A stretch of 64,000 nucleotides of DNA from Planctomycetota bacterium. GTDB lineage: Bacteria; Planctomycetota; UBA1135; GCA-002686595. Shown here in pieces: positions 9,244 through 19,200 of this stretch; the stretch's first letter is position 1; each line of letters begins with the position of its first letter. The notes beneath the pieces are model-generated. The model was not told the DNA's origin. It saw only the letters and a list, made by a program, of their open reading frames with translations, and searched no databases. Location of the stretch: assembly GCA_016714045.1 (NCBI GenBank), contig JADJNY010000004.1:62001-126000 (forward strand), written 5' to 3'. The position numbers and the translations under genes are program-made.

Positions 9244-9975
9244 TCAGTGGCCGTGGTTCGGCTTCTCGATCCCGTGCACCGACGGCGCTTCGTGCAACGT
9301 CGAGGTGGGCTTCTTCGCGTCGAGGAACTCGACGGCGCCCGTGTCGAGGTCGTAGCGCGCCGCGACGATCTTCAACTTGTCGAGGTGCACGTACTCGGAC
9401 AGGATCGGCTCGCACTCCGAAAGCTGGCGCGCGATGCGGCTCGCGTTCGCGCGCACGGCGTTGTCGAGCACGTCGCCGCCCTTCTTCTTGGCGCCTTCGA
9501 CGACGGGGAGGATCGCCGGCGTGAACGCGGACAGGTGCGCAGGGAGCTCGCCCCCCTTCACCACCGCGTCGACCGCGCCGCAGCGCTCGTGGCCGAGGAC
9601 GACGACGAGTTCGCAGCCGAGGTGCTCGATGGCGTACTCGATCGATCCGATCGCGGCGTCGCCGAGCACCTCGCCCGCGCTGCGCACGACGAACAGGTCG
9701 CCGAGGCCCTGGTCGAACACGAGTTCGGGAGGCACGCGCGAGTCCGCGCAACCGACGATCACCGCGAACGGCCGCTGGCCCTTCGCGACCTCGCCGCGAC
9801 GCTCCACGCTCTCGTGGAAGTCGGTCGGTTTGCCCTCGGCGAACCGCTGGTTGCCCGCGATCAGCCGATCGAGCGGCGAATTGCCCTGGGTGGCCGATGC
9901 CTCGCGGGTGGAGGGGCCGTTGGAGATGAGCAGCGCCGACGTGGTGAGCGCCGCACAGAACGCGAAGAGCTTCAT
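9244..9975 (-). CDS. Exported beta-class carbonic anhydrase
   Basis: 243 residues; interconverts CO2 and bicarbonate. An N-terminal signal peptide (MKLFAFCAALTTSALLISN) predicts periplasmic or surface location, unlike the common cytosolic enzymes. Zinc-site motifs are intact: VGCADSRVPPE (Cys and the Asp-Arg dyad) and VLGHERCGAV (His and Cys). The flanking text NQRFAEGK and FVVRSAGEVL is typical of the family, and length is normal. Start 9975 gives the signal peptide directly; the longer open frame upstream has no family similarity. It shares a 347-bp divergent upstream region with the lectin-domain gene and is convergent with the nuclease gene. Confidence 0.92.
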   Translation of the reverse strand: MKLFAFCAALTTSALLISNGPSTREASATQGNSPLDRLIAGNQRFAEGKPTDFHESVERRGEVAKGQRPFAVIVGCADSRVPPELVFDQGLGDLFVVRSAGEVLGDAAIGSIEYAIEHLGCELVVVLGHERCGAVDAVVKGGELPAHLSAFTPAILPVVEGAKKKGGDVLDNAVRANASRIARQLSECEPILSEYVHLDKLKIVAARYDLDTGAVEFLDAKKPTSTLHEAPSVHGIEKPNHGH

Positions 9976-10322
9976 GGTGTGGGGAGCACGCCGGGGGAGG
10001 CGCGCGAGTGGGGTTCTCGCCTCTTCGGGAGCGCGCGAACGTGAACTTGAAGCGGAGCGCGACGAAGCACGAGGAAAGTCCTTCCGGCCGACTGGCCGTG
10101 CCCGCCGTCGGGCGCGTGTTCGTGCACCTCGTTCGTGCGCGCCAGGGGCCCTGCGCGCGAGCCCGACTTGGCGTTCGAACCCGATCAAGTCGAGGCCGAG
10201 GAGCAAGCGCGCGGTTCGAGCTCTGCAACCAGCCGCGGACGCGACGCGCGCTCCTTCCCGCCCGGCGGAAAGCTGGTAGGCTCGGACTCTCGATCGACTC
10301 GACCCTTCCAGGAGGATCCCCC
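9976..10322. other. Divergent intergenic region
   Basis: Upstream region of both the carbonic anhydrase (minus) and the lectin-domain gene (plus). A TAGGCT hexamer at 10277-10282 and the Shine-Dalgarno AGGAGG at about 10310-10315 belong to the plus-strand gene. Nothing else recognised. Confidence 0.45.
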
Positions 10323-11684
10323 ATGCAGCGCTTCGCTCTCGCGACCACGACCCTCGCCACGATCGCCCTCACGGCCGGCACCGCCGCCGCCCAGGGTTCG
10401 GACACGTGCGCGACGGCGCAGGTCATCGCCGGCAACGGCACATACGCGTTCGACACGACCCTCGCGACGACGGATGGTCTGCCCGACGCGCTCTGCAACT
10501 TCTTCACGAACAACCAGATCTACAACGACGTCTGGTACAGCTGGACGTCGGCGACGACGGGCGTCGTGCGCATCGAAGACTGCACGCTGACGACGCTGGA
10601 CACGAAGATCGCCGTGTACGACGTCGGTGGCTGCGCGGCGCCCATCATCGCCTGCAACGACGACTTCTGCGGCGTCCAGACCCGAGTCGAGTTCAGCGCC
10701 GTCGCGGGCAACGTCTACACGATCCGCGTGGGCGCCTACTCCGCGACGGGCTTTGGCACGGGCAGCATCGTGATCAGCGACGTCCCGCCGCTCGCGATCC
10801 AGCTCACGGTCGTGAACCCGGCGAACGGACACACGTACCACCTCCTCGAGGGCTCCGGCTGGAACGCCGCGCAGGCGCGCGCGTTGCAGCTCGGCGGCAA
10901 CCTCGTGACGATCAACGACCAGGCCGAGCAAGACTGGCTGACGCTCAACTTCCACAACTACCAGGGCGTCGACATCGACCTCTGGACCGGCTTCAACGAC
11001 GTCGCGGTCGAAGGCACGTTCGAGTGGACGAGCGGCCAGCCTGTCACCTACACGAACTGGGACATCGGCGAGCCCAACAACGGCGCGGGCGGCATCGAGG
11101 ACTTCTGCGCGATGCGCAAGAACAACCCCCTCGCCCTGTGGAACGACCTCGCCGAGTCGCCGACCGGCTTCCACGCGAACCCGCACGGCATCGTCGAGAT
11201 CGAGTCGAACCCGATCGTGTCCTTCTGCGCCGGTGACGGCGTCGCGACGGACCACACGACGCCCTGCCCCTGCGCGAACAACGGCGCGTTGGGCAACGGC
11301 TGCGCGAACTCGGCCAACCCGAACGGCGCGAACCTGACGACGACGGGCACGACGCTCGGCGACAACGTCGTGCTCCAGGGCTCGGGCATGCCGGCGACCG
11401 TCGCGTGCATCTACCTGCAGGGCTCGGCGCTCGACGACACGGTGTTCGGCGACGGCGTGCGCTGCACGGGCGGCACGCTCCTGCGCCTGCGCACGAAGGT
11501 CAACTCCGGCGGCGCGAGCTCCTTCCCCGACTCCGTCGAGACGATCACGCTCTCGGCGCGCGGCGGCGTGGCGCCGGGCAGCGGCGCGCGGCGCTACTAC
11601 CAGACGTACTACCGCAACTCGGCGGCGATCTTCTGCCCGCCGGAGACGTTCAACGTGACGAACGGCGTGCAGATCGACTGGTAG
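10323..11684 (+). CDS. Secreted C-type-lectin-domain protein with the shared C-terminal module
   Basis: 453 residues. Signal peptide MQRFALATTTLATIALTAGTAAAQ; a beta-sandwich domain (residues about 25-150) with paired Cys (DTCATAQ, CTLTTLDTKIAVYD, IACNDDFCGV) that resembles prokaryotic pre-peptidase-type domains; then a C-type lectin-like domain (about 165-300) with GHTYHLL, WNAAQARALQLGGNL, WTGFNDV, the sugar/calcium motif EPN (GEPNNG) and the WND motif (LWNDLAE). The last 150 residues are the Cys-rich module ending in IDW. EPN in this fold usually means calcium-dependent mannose-type sugar binding. Very likely a surface or extracellular carbohydrate-binding protein. A strong Shine-Dalgarno (AGGAGG) precedes the ATG. 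Confidence 0.88.
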   Translation: MQRFALATTTLATIALTAGTAAAQGSDTCATAQVIAGNGTYAFDTTLATTDGLPDALCNFFTNNQIYNDVWYSWTSATTGVVRIEDCTLTTLDTKIAVYDVGGCAAPIIACNDDFCGVQTRVEFSAVAGNVYTIRVGAYSATGFGTGSIVISDVPPLAIQLTVVNPANGHTYHLLEGSGWNAAQARALQLGGNLVTINDQAEQDWLTLNFHNYQGVDIDLWTGFNDVAVEGTFEWTSGQPVTYTNWDIGEPNNGAGGIEDFCAMRKNNPLALWNDLAESPTGFHANPHGIVEIESNPIVSFCAGDGVATDHTTPCPCANNGALGNGCANSANPNGANLTTTGTTLGDNVVLQGSGMPATVACIYLQGSALDDTVFGDGVRCTGGTLLRLRTKVNSGGASSFPDSVETITLSARGGVAPGSGARRYYQTYYRNSAAIFCPPETFNVTNGVQIDW

Positions 11685-11707
11685 TCGCACGTCGCTCTCG
11701 TTCCGAT

Positions 11708-11743
11708 CACGGCCTCGGCCTCGCGCCGGGGCCGTGGTGCTTT
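11708..11743 (+). terminator. Intrinsic terminator after the lectin-domain gene
   Basis: 11-bp stem with one wobble (11708-11718 with 11726-11736), 7-nt loop, followed by GTGCTTT; starts 24 bases after the stop. Confidence 0.65.
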
Positions 11744-11807
11744 CAGCGGCACTTGCACGCTCTTCCGCGCCGTCCCTCGGTTGCGCTAGGATCCGGAGCA
11801 CGCACCC

Positions 11808-11844
11808 GGCTCGACCGGGACGGCTCGACCGGGACCGCTCGACG
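11808..11844 (+). promoter_or_regulatory. Tandem 14-bp operator-like repeat before the toxin-antitoxin genes
   Basis: GGCTCGACCGGGAC occurs twice back to back (11808-11821 and 11822-11835), with a partial third copy (CGCTCGACG) ending 3 nt before the ATG at 11847. Each copy, with the base before it, contains the inverted repeat CCGG-CTCGA-CCGG. The position fits autorepression by the antitoxin. Confidence 0.5.
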
Positions 11845-11846
11845 CA

Positions 11847-12548
11847 ATGGCCCACGGACACGACAAGCACGACGCCCCTAACGCAGCGCAGGTCGCGAAC
11901 TACACGATCGCGGACGCGGCGCGCTGGCTGCGTCTCCCGGTTTCAACCACCCGCGCGTGGACGCTCGGGCAGTCCCAGGGTGCGCGCGGACGACGCGCGT
12001 TCCAGGCCGTGATCACGCCCGCCGATCCCGAGCGCGGGCTCCTCTCGTTCGCGAATCTGTGCGAGCTCCACGTGCTCGCTTCGATCCGCCGGCAGCACGG
12101 CGTCACGCTGCAGACGGTGCGCAAGGCCTGCACGTACCTTCGGCGCGAGCTCGGTCGCCGCGATCCGCTGCTGTCTCCGGACATGCCGACCGACGGCAAG
12201 GACCTGTTCGTCGAGAAGCTCGGCACGCTCGTCAACGTCTCGCGCCAAGGCCAGACGGAGATGAAGACGCTGCTCGAGGCCTACTTGAAGCGCATCGAGC
12301 GCGATCGTGTCGGAGCGCCCGTGCGTCTCTACCCGTTCTCGTCGGAGACGACGCGCTCGAGCCCGAAGTCGATCGTGATCGATCCGCGCATCCAGTTCGG
12401 CAGGCCGTGCGTGGCCGGTGTGTGGGTCCCGACGCGCATCATCGCGGAGCGCTTCCGCGCGAACGAGACGATCGCCTCGATCGCATACGACTACGGGATC
12501 CCGGAGCAGAAGATCGAGGATGCGCTCCGGTACGAGATGGCTGCCTGA
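11847..12548 (+). CDS. VapB45-like antitoxin (HTH plus DUF433)
   Basis: 233 residues. The N-terminal half carries a MerR-like helix-turn-helix (YTIADAARWLRLPVSTTRAW, then LLSFANLCELHVL and HGVTLQTVRKA). The C-terminus is DUF433: RIQFGRPCVAGVWVPTRI and EQKIEDALRYE. Size and order match the VapB45/VapC45 pair of Mycobacterium tuberculosis (Rv2018/Rv2019) as I recall it. It should bind its own operator and neutralise the PIN-like toxin encoded immediately downstream, whose ATG lies 29 nt inside this gene. Repeats just upstream are the probable operator. Confidence 0.82.
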   Translation: MAHGHDKHDAPNAAQVANYTIADAARWLRLPVSTTRAWTLGQSQGARGRRAFQAVITPADPERGLLSFANLCELHVLASIRRQHGVTLQTVRKACTYLRRELGRRDPLLSPDMPTDGKDLFVEKLGTLVNVSRQGQTEMKTLLEAYLKRIERDRVGAPVRLYPFSSETTRSSPKSIVIDPRIQFGRPCVAGVWVPTRIIAERFRANETIASIAYDYGIPEQKIEDALRYEMAA

Positions 12549-12933
12549 GGGGCTCTGCTTCTACGTCGACCACTGCCTCGGTCGGCGCTACGTACCCGAG
12601 GCGCTGGAGCGCGCGGGAGCACGAACGGTCGTGCACGCCGATCGCTTCCCGATCGACCACCCCGACCACGAGTGGTTGCGCGAGTGCGGCAAGAACGGCT
12701 GGGTCGTGCTGACGAAGGACGGACGCTTCCTGCCCGGGACGTTAGAGCACGACGTGATCCGCGAGCACTCCGTGCGCGTGTTCGTGCTCGCCGACGGCAA
12801 CGCGAGCGGACCGGAGATGGCGGCGACATTCACGCGGCATTTGAGGCGGATGGCGTCGATCGCGCGGGACCGTTCGGGCCCGTTCATCGCGCGCGTCACG
12901 CGGCGGAGCGTGGTGCTGCGGCGCGTGAGATGA
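12520..12933 (+). CDS. VapC45-like PIN-family toxin
   Basis: 137 residues. FYVDHCLGRRYVPEAL gives the first acidic residue of a PIN-like fold; FPIDHPDHEWLRECGKNG and VVLTKDGRFL follow, as in the PIN-like/DUF5615 group paired with DUF433 antitoxins. Expected activity is Mg-dependent endoribonuclease. ATG 12520 overlaps the antitoxin gene by 29 nt; alternatively translation begins near the CTG at 12541, right at the antitoxin stop. The tail is strongly basic. The next gene starts 12 bases away on the other strand. Confidence 0.78.
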   Translation: MRSGTRWLPEGLCFYVDHCLGRRYVPEALERAGARTVVHADRFPIDHPDHEWLRECGKNGWVVLTKDGRFLPGTLEHDVIREHSVRVFVLADGNASGPEMAATFTRHLRRMASIARDRSGPFIARVTRRSVVLRRVR

Positions 12934-12945
12934 GCACGCGCCTCG

Positions 12946-14259
12946 TCACTTCGGCGCGGGAACGTAGGCGCCCTTGGGCGTGAGCACGCGCTGGCACCAC
13001 CAGCGCGGCCCCGCGTCGTGCACGTCCTTCGCGAACGGTCGCGTCGACCGCCCATCGATGATCCACACCTCGTCGATCTCGGGCAGGCCGATGACGAGTT
13101 CGGGGAGGCCGTCCCGGTCGAAGTCGGCACCTGCGAAGACGCGCGTATGAGCGTAGGTCGTGGTCTCGACGCAGCCGGCGAACGCTCCCCTCCCGGAGTA
13201 GAGCGCGGCGCGATAGTCGCCGCCGGGGAACAACGTGTCCGAGCATCCGACGAGCACTTCGCTCGCGCCGTCGCCGTCGAGATCGCCGACGAAGGCGCTC
13301 GATGCGCCGAAGCCCTCCAGGTCGGGCACGGATGGTCCCTTCCAAAGCGAGCGCACCGGCCTCAGGGTCGCGCTCGATACGAGCTCGACGACGTCGTCGG
13401 CGGAAGACAGGAGGAGATCACGTGCTCCATCGCCGTCGACGTCCCGACCCGAAGAGAGACAAGGCGAGTCGATACGGCGATCACGCAGGCACGCCTCCCG
13501 CACGACGTATCCCGCGCGGCCCGAGAGGATGGCGAGCCACGTCGAGCGCAGCTTCGGGGGATACTCCTCATCCTCCACTTCGTAACTGCACGCGAAGTCC
13601 GCCACGCCGTCCCCGTCGACATCCTGTCCGAGCGCGCAGAGTATGAGGTTGGCCCGACGTCGCAACGTGGCCAGGACCATCGCGCTCAACGAGGGCCCCG
13701 CGTGGAGCGTCGTGCGCCCGCGTCCAGACACCGCGAGCATGCGCGCCGACGACCGCTCGACGATCAGCACGTCGGCGGCGTGGTCTCCGTCGAGGTCCGG
13801 GACGACGAGCAGTTGGTCGACAAACGTCACCGACGCGTGTTCGATGCGACCGAGCCGGCGTCCGTCTTTGCCCGACAACACTTCGACCCGCGCGCTCGCA
13901 CCCTTCTGCTCGCGCACGACGACGTCCTCGACACCGTCGCCATCGACATCGCCTCCCGTCGCGAAGACCGAGCCGAGCTCCGCCTGCGGAGACGCACCGA
14001 CCACGTGCCAAAGAAGCTTGCCCGTCGCGCCCGACACGACGTGGAGCGCGCCGCATCCACCTTCCGCGCGCGGCGCGCCGACGACGAGTTCGCTCACGTG
14101 GTCCTCGTCGACGTCGGCGAGCAGCGCCACTCGACCGCCGAACCACACCGCGGGCACGGGCGGTTTTGGCGTGGAGTCGTCCTGAGGTGGCGAACTGCGC
14201 GCGTGCAGAGCCGTGATGACGAGCCCGAGCAGGATCCTCGCGCATCGATGGAGTTGCAT
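12946..14259 (-). CDS. Secreted FG-GAP (integrin-like beta-propeller) protein
   Basis: 437 residues. Signal peptide (MQLHRCARILLGLVITALHA), then repeats of the FG-GAP/VCBS type with calcium-loop signatures: ADVDEDHVSELVVGAP, GDVDGDGVEDVVV, PDLDGDHAADVLIV, QDVDGDGVADFAC, RDVDGDGARDLLL, GDLDGDGASEVLVG and ADFDRDGLPELVIG. At least seven blades are countable, enough for one propeller. Expected extracellular, calcium-binding and structural or adhesive. It lacks the C-terminal Cys module of the other secreted proteins. Base composition looks somewhat less GC-rich than its neighbours. Confidence 0.85.
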   Translation of the reverse strand: MQLHRCARILLGLVITALHARSSPPQDDSTPKPPVPAVWFGGRVALLADVDEDHVSELVVGAPRAEGGCGALHVVSGATGKLLWHVVGASPQAELGSVFATGGDVDGDGVEDVVVREQKGASARVEVLSGKDGRRLGRIEHASVTFVDQLLVVPDLDGDHAADVLIVERSSARMLAVSGRGRTTLHAGPSLSAMVLATLRRRANLILCALGQDVDGDGVADFACSYEVEDEEYPPKLRSTWLAILSGRAGYVVREACLRDRRIDSPCLSSGRDVDGDGARDLLLSSADDVVELVSSATLRPVRSLWKGPSVPDLEGFGASSAFVGDLDGDGASEVLVGCSDTLFPGGDYRAALYSGRGAFAGCVETTTYAHTRVFAGADFDRDGLPELVIGLPEIDEVWIIDGRSTRPFAKDVHDAGPRWWCQRVLTPKGAYVPAPK

Positions 14260-14405
14260 GACCGTTGGAACACGTCGAGCCCATCCAGGTTCCGGACGTC
14301 CTCGCGGTACCCGCCTTCGTACGCGTCGCGTATCCTCTTCGCCTCGATCGCCGACCCCGGCAGACGGTCCGGCGCGCTCCCTATCCCGCCCCCTACCTAT
14401 TCGCC

Positions 14406-15047
14406 ATGCACCACGACTCCAACGATCCGCAGCCCAGCATCTCCGACCTCGAGGCCGATCTCGAGGACGCCTTCAACGCGCTCCAGGACTTCGAACGCCG
14501 CGGCGAGCTGCCCGACGCGCTCCGTCCGCTCCTCACGCTCACGCCGCCGGAAGGCGCGAGCCTCCACGTCTCGCTGCGCCACCGCGATACGATGCGGCAG
14601 ATCCGGCGCACGCTCGACGAGCGCAGCTTCGAACCGCGCACGTGCGGCGCCTGGATCGTGTTCGAGCTCGCACCAGCCGGCGTCGTCGACGACGCGCGCG
14701 GCGCGAACAACGGCCTCGACGAGTACATGCGCGAGTTCGTCGTCGCGCTCGACCGCGCCGAGCGCGACCCGCACATGTCCTTCGTCGCGCTCAAGTACTT
14801 CCGCGACCAGTACCTCGCCCGCACGGGTCACGGCTGGGCGCGCGACTTCGACCTCGTTCGCCACCTGATCCAGAAGGTCACGGACGACCAGATCCTCGTG
14901 CTCTCGCGCGTGCCGAACCCGCGCCAACCCGAGTTCCCCGTGACGAGCATCCGCCTGAATCGCGAGCACGCGTTCGTGCGCGAGGTACTGGGAGCCGACG
15001 CACCGGCGCCGGAATCGAAGCCCGAGGCCGAGACGCCGAGCGCCTGA
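14406..15047 (+). CDS. Hypothetical cytoplasmic protein
   Basis: 213 residues, acidic, no signal peptide or membrane segment. It begins MHHDSNDPQPSISDLEADLEDAFNA and ends in a Pro/Glu-rich tail. I do not recognise the family. Codon use and third-position GC fit a real gene, and the antisense frame gives only Arg-rich text. A TACCTA hexamer sits 6 nt before the ATG, close to the leaderless pattern seen elsewhere in the window. It is divergent from the FG-GAP gene and convergent with the HupE-like gene. Confidence 0.7.
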   Translation: MHHDSNDPQPSISDLEADLEDAFNALQDFERRGELPDALRPLLTLTPPEGASLHVSLRHRDTMRQIRRTLDERSFEPRTCGAWIVFELAPAGVVDDARGANNGLDEYMREFVVALDRAERDPHMSFVALKYFRDQYLARTGHGWARDFDLVRHLIQKVTDDQILVLSRVPNPRQPEFPVTSIRLNREHAFVREVLGADAPAPESKPEAETPSA

Positions 15048-15153
15048 CGCCTTTCTTCCGCGCCGACGCCGCTCCGACGCCGCACCGGCGACGCACCGAC
15101 GCGGCGCCGACGACGCGCCGACGACGCTCGGACGCGGCCTGCGCCCGGCCGGA

Positions 15154-16263
15154 TCAAGCCGCGAGCACCCGCTCCGCGAACCAATACAGCCCGAGCACCG
15201 CGACGCACGCCGCCGTCGCGCGACGTACGCCGGTGGGAGCAAGCGCTCGCGCCCCCTCGGCCTCGTCGCGGCCGCGCCGCAGCAACGCGAGCAGCACCAG
15301 CGCGACTCCGACGATCGCGAGCTGCCCCACCTCGACCCCGACGTTGAACCCGAACAACGCACCGAGCTTCTCCGGCTCCGCCGCGAGCGTCTCGCGCACC
15401 GCGCCGGCGAACCCGAGGCCGTGCACGAGCCCGAACCCGAACGCCTCGGGCCACAGACGCTTCGGCGCCTCGGCGAGCACGTTGCGCGCGCCAACCCACG
15501 CGATCGACAGCGCGATCACGGGCTCGACGACGTTCCCCGGCAAGTCGAACCACCCCATCGCCGCCGACGCGAGCGTCAGCGAATGCGCGAGCGTGAACGC
15601 CGTGACGACGACGAGCAGCGCGCGCACGCGCCGCGACGCGACGACGAGCGCCAGCACGAACGCGACGTGGTCGTAGCCGAGCAAGATGTGCTCGACGCCC
15701 AAGTGGACGTAGGCGCCGACCACGCCGCCGCTCGGCGCGCTCTCGGGTCGGAAGATCCACTGCGGCTCCTCGACCCAAAGGAGCTTCGCGACGGGCGCCG
15801 CGCCGTTCCACGCGATCTCGGCGTGGTCGCGGTGCCACGGATCGCTCTCGCGGAAGAGCGTGGTGTCGAGCCCGAGGCTCCGCGGCGCGCGCTCGCACTC
15901 GAGCTCGAAGGAGAAATCGACCAGCGCCTCGCCCGGGAGCGCGCCCGCGATCCCGCCCTTCGCGGGCGCGATGTGCACGAGACTCGGGACGAGCGCCGTC
16001 CCGCTCCGCGCCGTGTCGGCGACGTCCGCGTGCACGACGTAGTGCTCGCGCACGTACGCCTCGATCGAGCTGCGCCCCGCGTCGAGCTCGCTCGGGCGCA
16101 GCTCGCCGTCGTCGTCACGATCCAGCTCGGGCAGCGCCTCGACCAGCGTCCGAACCTGGCAGCGGAGCTCGAGCGCGACGCGCGCCCCGTCCACGGTGAC
16201 GCGCGAGCTCGACACCGAGTTCGGGTGCACGGCGAGCAGGGCGGCGAGGAGGACGGCGAGCAT
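15154..16263 (-). CDS. HupE/UreJ-family membrane protein with EF-hand-like loop
   Basis: 369 residues. Short signal (MLAVLLAALLAVHPNS), a soluble domain of about 180 residues, then six or so membrane helices with the HupE/UreJ_2 signature: VHLGVEHILLGYDHVAFVLA, FTLAHSLTLASA, EPVIALSIAWVGARN and FGLVHGLGFAGA, rich in membrane His. The family is linked to metal (nickel or cobalt) uptake or handling; here no hydrogenase or urease is nearby, so the metal is unknown. The soluble part contains DRDDDGELRPSE, which fits an EF-hand calcium loop. Start 16263 gives the signal peptide. Confidence 0.85.
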   Translation of the reverse strand: MLAVLLAALLAVHPNSVSSSRVTVDGARVALELRCQVRTLVEALPELDRDDDGELRPSELDAGRSSIEAYVREHYVVHADVADTARSGTALVPSLVHIAPAKGGIAGALPGEALVDFSFELECERAPRSLGLDTTLFRESDPWHRDHAEIAWNGAAPVAKLLWVEEPQWIFRPESAPSGGVVGAYVHLGVEHILLGYDHVAFVLALVVASRRVRALLVVVTAFTLAHSLTLASAAMGWFDLPGNVVEPVIALSIAWVGARNVLAEAPKRLWPEAFGFGLVHGLGFAGAVRETLAAEPEKLGALFGFNVGVEVGQLAIVGVALVLLALLRRGRDEAEGARALAPTGVRRATAACVAVLGLYWFAERVLAA

Positions 16264-16269
16264 GGGCCC

Positions 16270-19200
16270 TCAGTGTTCGCTCGCCGCGCCGATCTGGATG
16301 TCGCGACCGCTCGAAAACGTGCTCGGATCAGCGCGAGGGGCCCGAGCCGCGTCCGAGCAGCGCCTCCGCGAGCCCGTGACGGGGCGGCGAAAGCGCACGC
16401 CGTAGATCCCAGGCACGCCGTTGCGCACGATCGTCGCGTCGACGCCGGCCGGCACCATTCTGCAGACCAACTGCACGTCCTCGCCCACGTCGAGTCGGTG
16501 GCCCGGGACGAGGAGCAGCGCCCCGTGGATGCTGAGATCGGCGAGCTCGCCAGGGAGCTCCTCCGTGTCGCGGCAGAGCGTGATGGTCTCGTGCACCTCG
16601 ACCCGGTCCTCGGCCCGGCGCTCGGGGAGGCGCTCCACCGCGCCGTCCGCGTGGAGCGCGACGAGGTCGCCCGTCGTGAGCGACTGCATCGCCCCCGCGA
16701 CGCCGACGACGGCGGTGAGGTCGTACTCACGCGCTTGGATCGCCGCGTGCGAGAGCCAGCCGCCGACCTCGGTCACGATGCCGCGCGCCCGCGGGAACAC
16801 CGGCGTCCACGTCGGATCCGTGAAGCGCGCGACGAGCACTTCGCCGTCCTGGAAGTGATCGATCTCCTCGCTCGTGCGCAGGACGCGCGCGCGACCGACG
16901 ACGCCGCCGCTGCCCGACACGCGCAGGCCCTTGAGCTTCCGACCGTTGGCACCGACGTCCGCATGCACGGGCTGCTCGAGCTCGAGCTCCTCGAGCATCG
17001 CCAGCGTCACCTCGCCCGTGATCGGCACGCCTTGGAACGCACGCGCCGATTCCTGGCGCTCGCGGATGCGCCGCGGCGCTTCCTCCTGACGGAACGCGGG
17101 CTCCGCGAGGTGCGCGATCTCGGCGCGCACGAGCTGGAAGATCCCGTCGCCGACGTGCAGACGTTCCCCCATCTCGACCAGCAGCGTGCGCAGGAACGCG
17201 AAGTCGCGCAGCGCGTGGTGCTTCGCCTCTTCCTTGAGCGCCTGAAAGCGCCGCGCGCGCTCGACCTGCAGCTTCAAGACGCGCGCGCCGAGCTCCGGCG
17301 TCGCGTGCGGCGCCGAGTTCGCGGAGTGCGCGCCCGCGCGCTGCGCCATCGCGCGCGCGAGCTTCGGGTTCTCGGCGTAACGCGCCTGCGACAGCTCGTA
17401 GTCCTGCGGCGCACGGTGCCCGAACAGCTTCTGGAACGCGGAGAGGTCCGCTTCGCCGCGTCCGGCGGCCGCGAGCCGCTCCATCGCCTGGTGCACGACG
17501 GTCTCGGGCAGGTGCGCGAGGTGCTGCGCCGGATCCAGGCCGTGCTTCTCGAGCGCGCGCACGGCCGACTTCATGTAGAAGTCCGCGGCGATGTTGACGC
17601 GCTCGGCCGCGAGATAGCTCTCCTCGAGGATCCGGCGCTCGGTCTCGGCGTGGAGCTCGACGAGCTCCTTGAACGAGAGCTGCTCCAGGTCGAGCGCCTC
17701 GCGCAGACGCGCCTCGCGCAGGAACGTCGGCAGGTGGTCTTCACGCCACGCGCGCTCGAGTTCGTCGGCGGCGCGCGACAGCCGGAACGAGGCGAGCGCT
17801 CCCGGGCCCTTCGACAAGCGCGCGCGCTCTTCACGACGGTTCACGAAGGTCGCGCCGAACGCGCCGACGACGAAGGCCGGCGAGTCGGGGTCGACGTCGT
17901 AGGGCATGCCGAGCTCGCGGCAGGCGAGGTCCGTGCTGCCGCTGTGCGCCCACATCGCCTCCATCCAGGAGAGCGAGTACGGCGTCGGCTCGGGGAGCAG
18001 CTCGGAGAGCTCGTTCTGGCCGAGCACGACCTCGTCCTGCCGCGCGCCGCGCGCGAGCTCGAGCAGGCGTGCACGTTCGCGCTCGCGCAGCGCGGTCGGC
18101 GACGAGCCCGAACCGGCCCGCCGCGTGATGTCGCGCGCCTGCAGCAGGAGGAACCGCCCGTCGGCGTAGGCCCATTCGACGTCCTGCGGGCGGCCGAAGA
18201 GCGCCTCGACGCGGCGCCCGAGCTCGAGCAACGGCGCGAGCTCGACCGGCGGAGCCGTGCTCGCGTCCTTCGCGCTCCACGGACGACCGCTCACGCGGCC
18301 GAATCGGAAGCCCATCGGGTCCGCGCGCCCGGAGACGAGGGCGTCGCCGAGACCGCGCACGAGCTCCACGGCGCACGCGCCACTGGTCGCGGGGTGCTCG
18401 GTGAAGAGGACGCCCGCGAACTCGGCGGGCACCATGCGCTGCACGAGCACGGCGCCGAACTCGGCCGCGGAACCGGAGTAGACCTGCGCGCGGGCCGAAG
18501 CGAGGGACTCGGCGACCTCGTCGAGCGCGGTGAAGAGCGTCTCCGCGCGCACATCGAGGATCGACTCGAACACGCCGGCGTAGCTCTTGTCCGCGCCGTC
18601 TTCCTTGAGCCCCGAGCTGCGCACGGCGACGCGCTCGGCGCCGAGGGTGGCGAACGCGCGCTCGATGGCGATGCGGTCCTTCGCGAACCACGACCCGGCG
18701 CTACGGCGCCGTTCGAGCGCGGCCCGCGTGACGACGAAGCCGTCCGGCACGGGCAAGCCCGCGCGCGCGAGCTGCGCGAGCCGAATGGCCTTGTTGCCGC
18801 AGCCTTCCGCCCGGTCCGAGTCGCGGAGCGGCACGACGGCCGAGTCGGCGTAGTCGGGCGTCGCTTCGTCGCGCTGACGGCGCTCGAACCACGCGCGAAC
18901 GGCGAGCGTCTGCGCCAGGAGGAGCAGGAGGTTGAGCACGAGGTAGACGTTCGTCGCGGCCGAGATCATCGAGACGAGCGCACCGATCGCGACGGCCGCG
19001 GCGAGCGCGACGACGAGTCGAGCGCGCGTGGCGGACGCCGCGCTGGCGACCACGAGCGCGCCGAGCAGGAGCCCGACGACGATCGGCAGCACGTACCGCG
19101 GGTCGGCCTCGCCGAGGTCCGGGATCCACGCCCAGCCGTGCTGCGCCCCCTTCGCGACCCCGCCGACGACGCCGAAGAACACCGTGAAGAGCACGAGCTG

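Noticed and set aside
10071..10081. GAGGAAAGTCC, the signature of bacterial RNase P RNA
   Set aside because: None of the other conserved RNase P blocks (such as the 3' ACAGAA segment) follows within the gap, and only about 250 bases are available.
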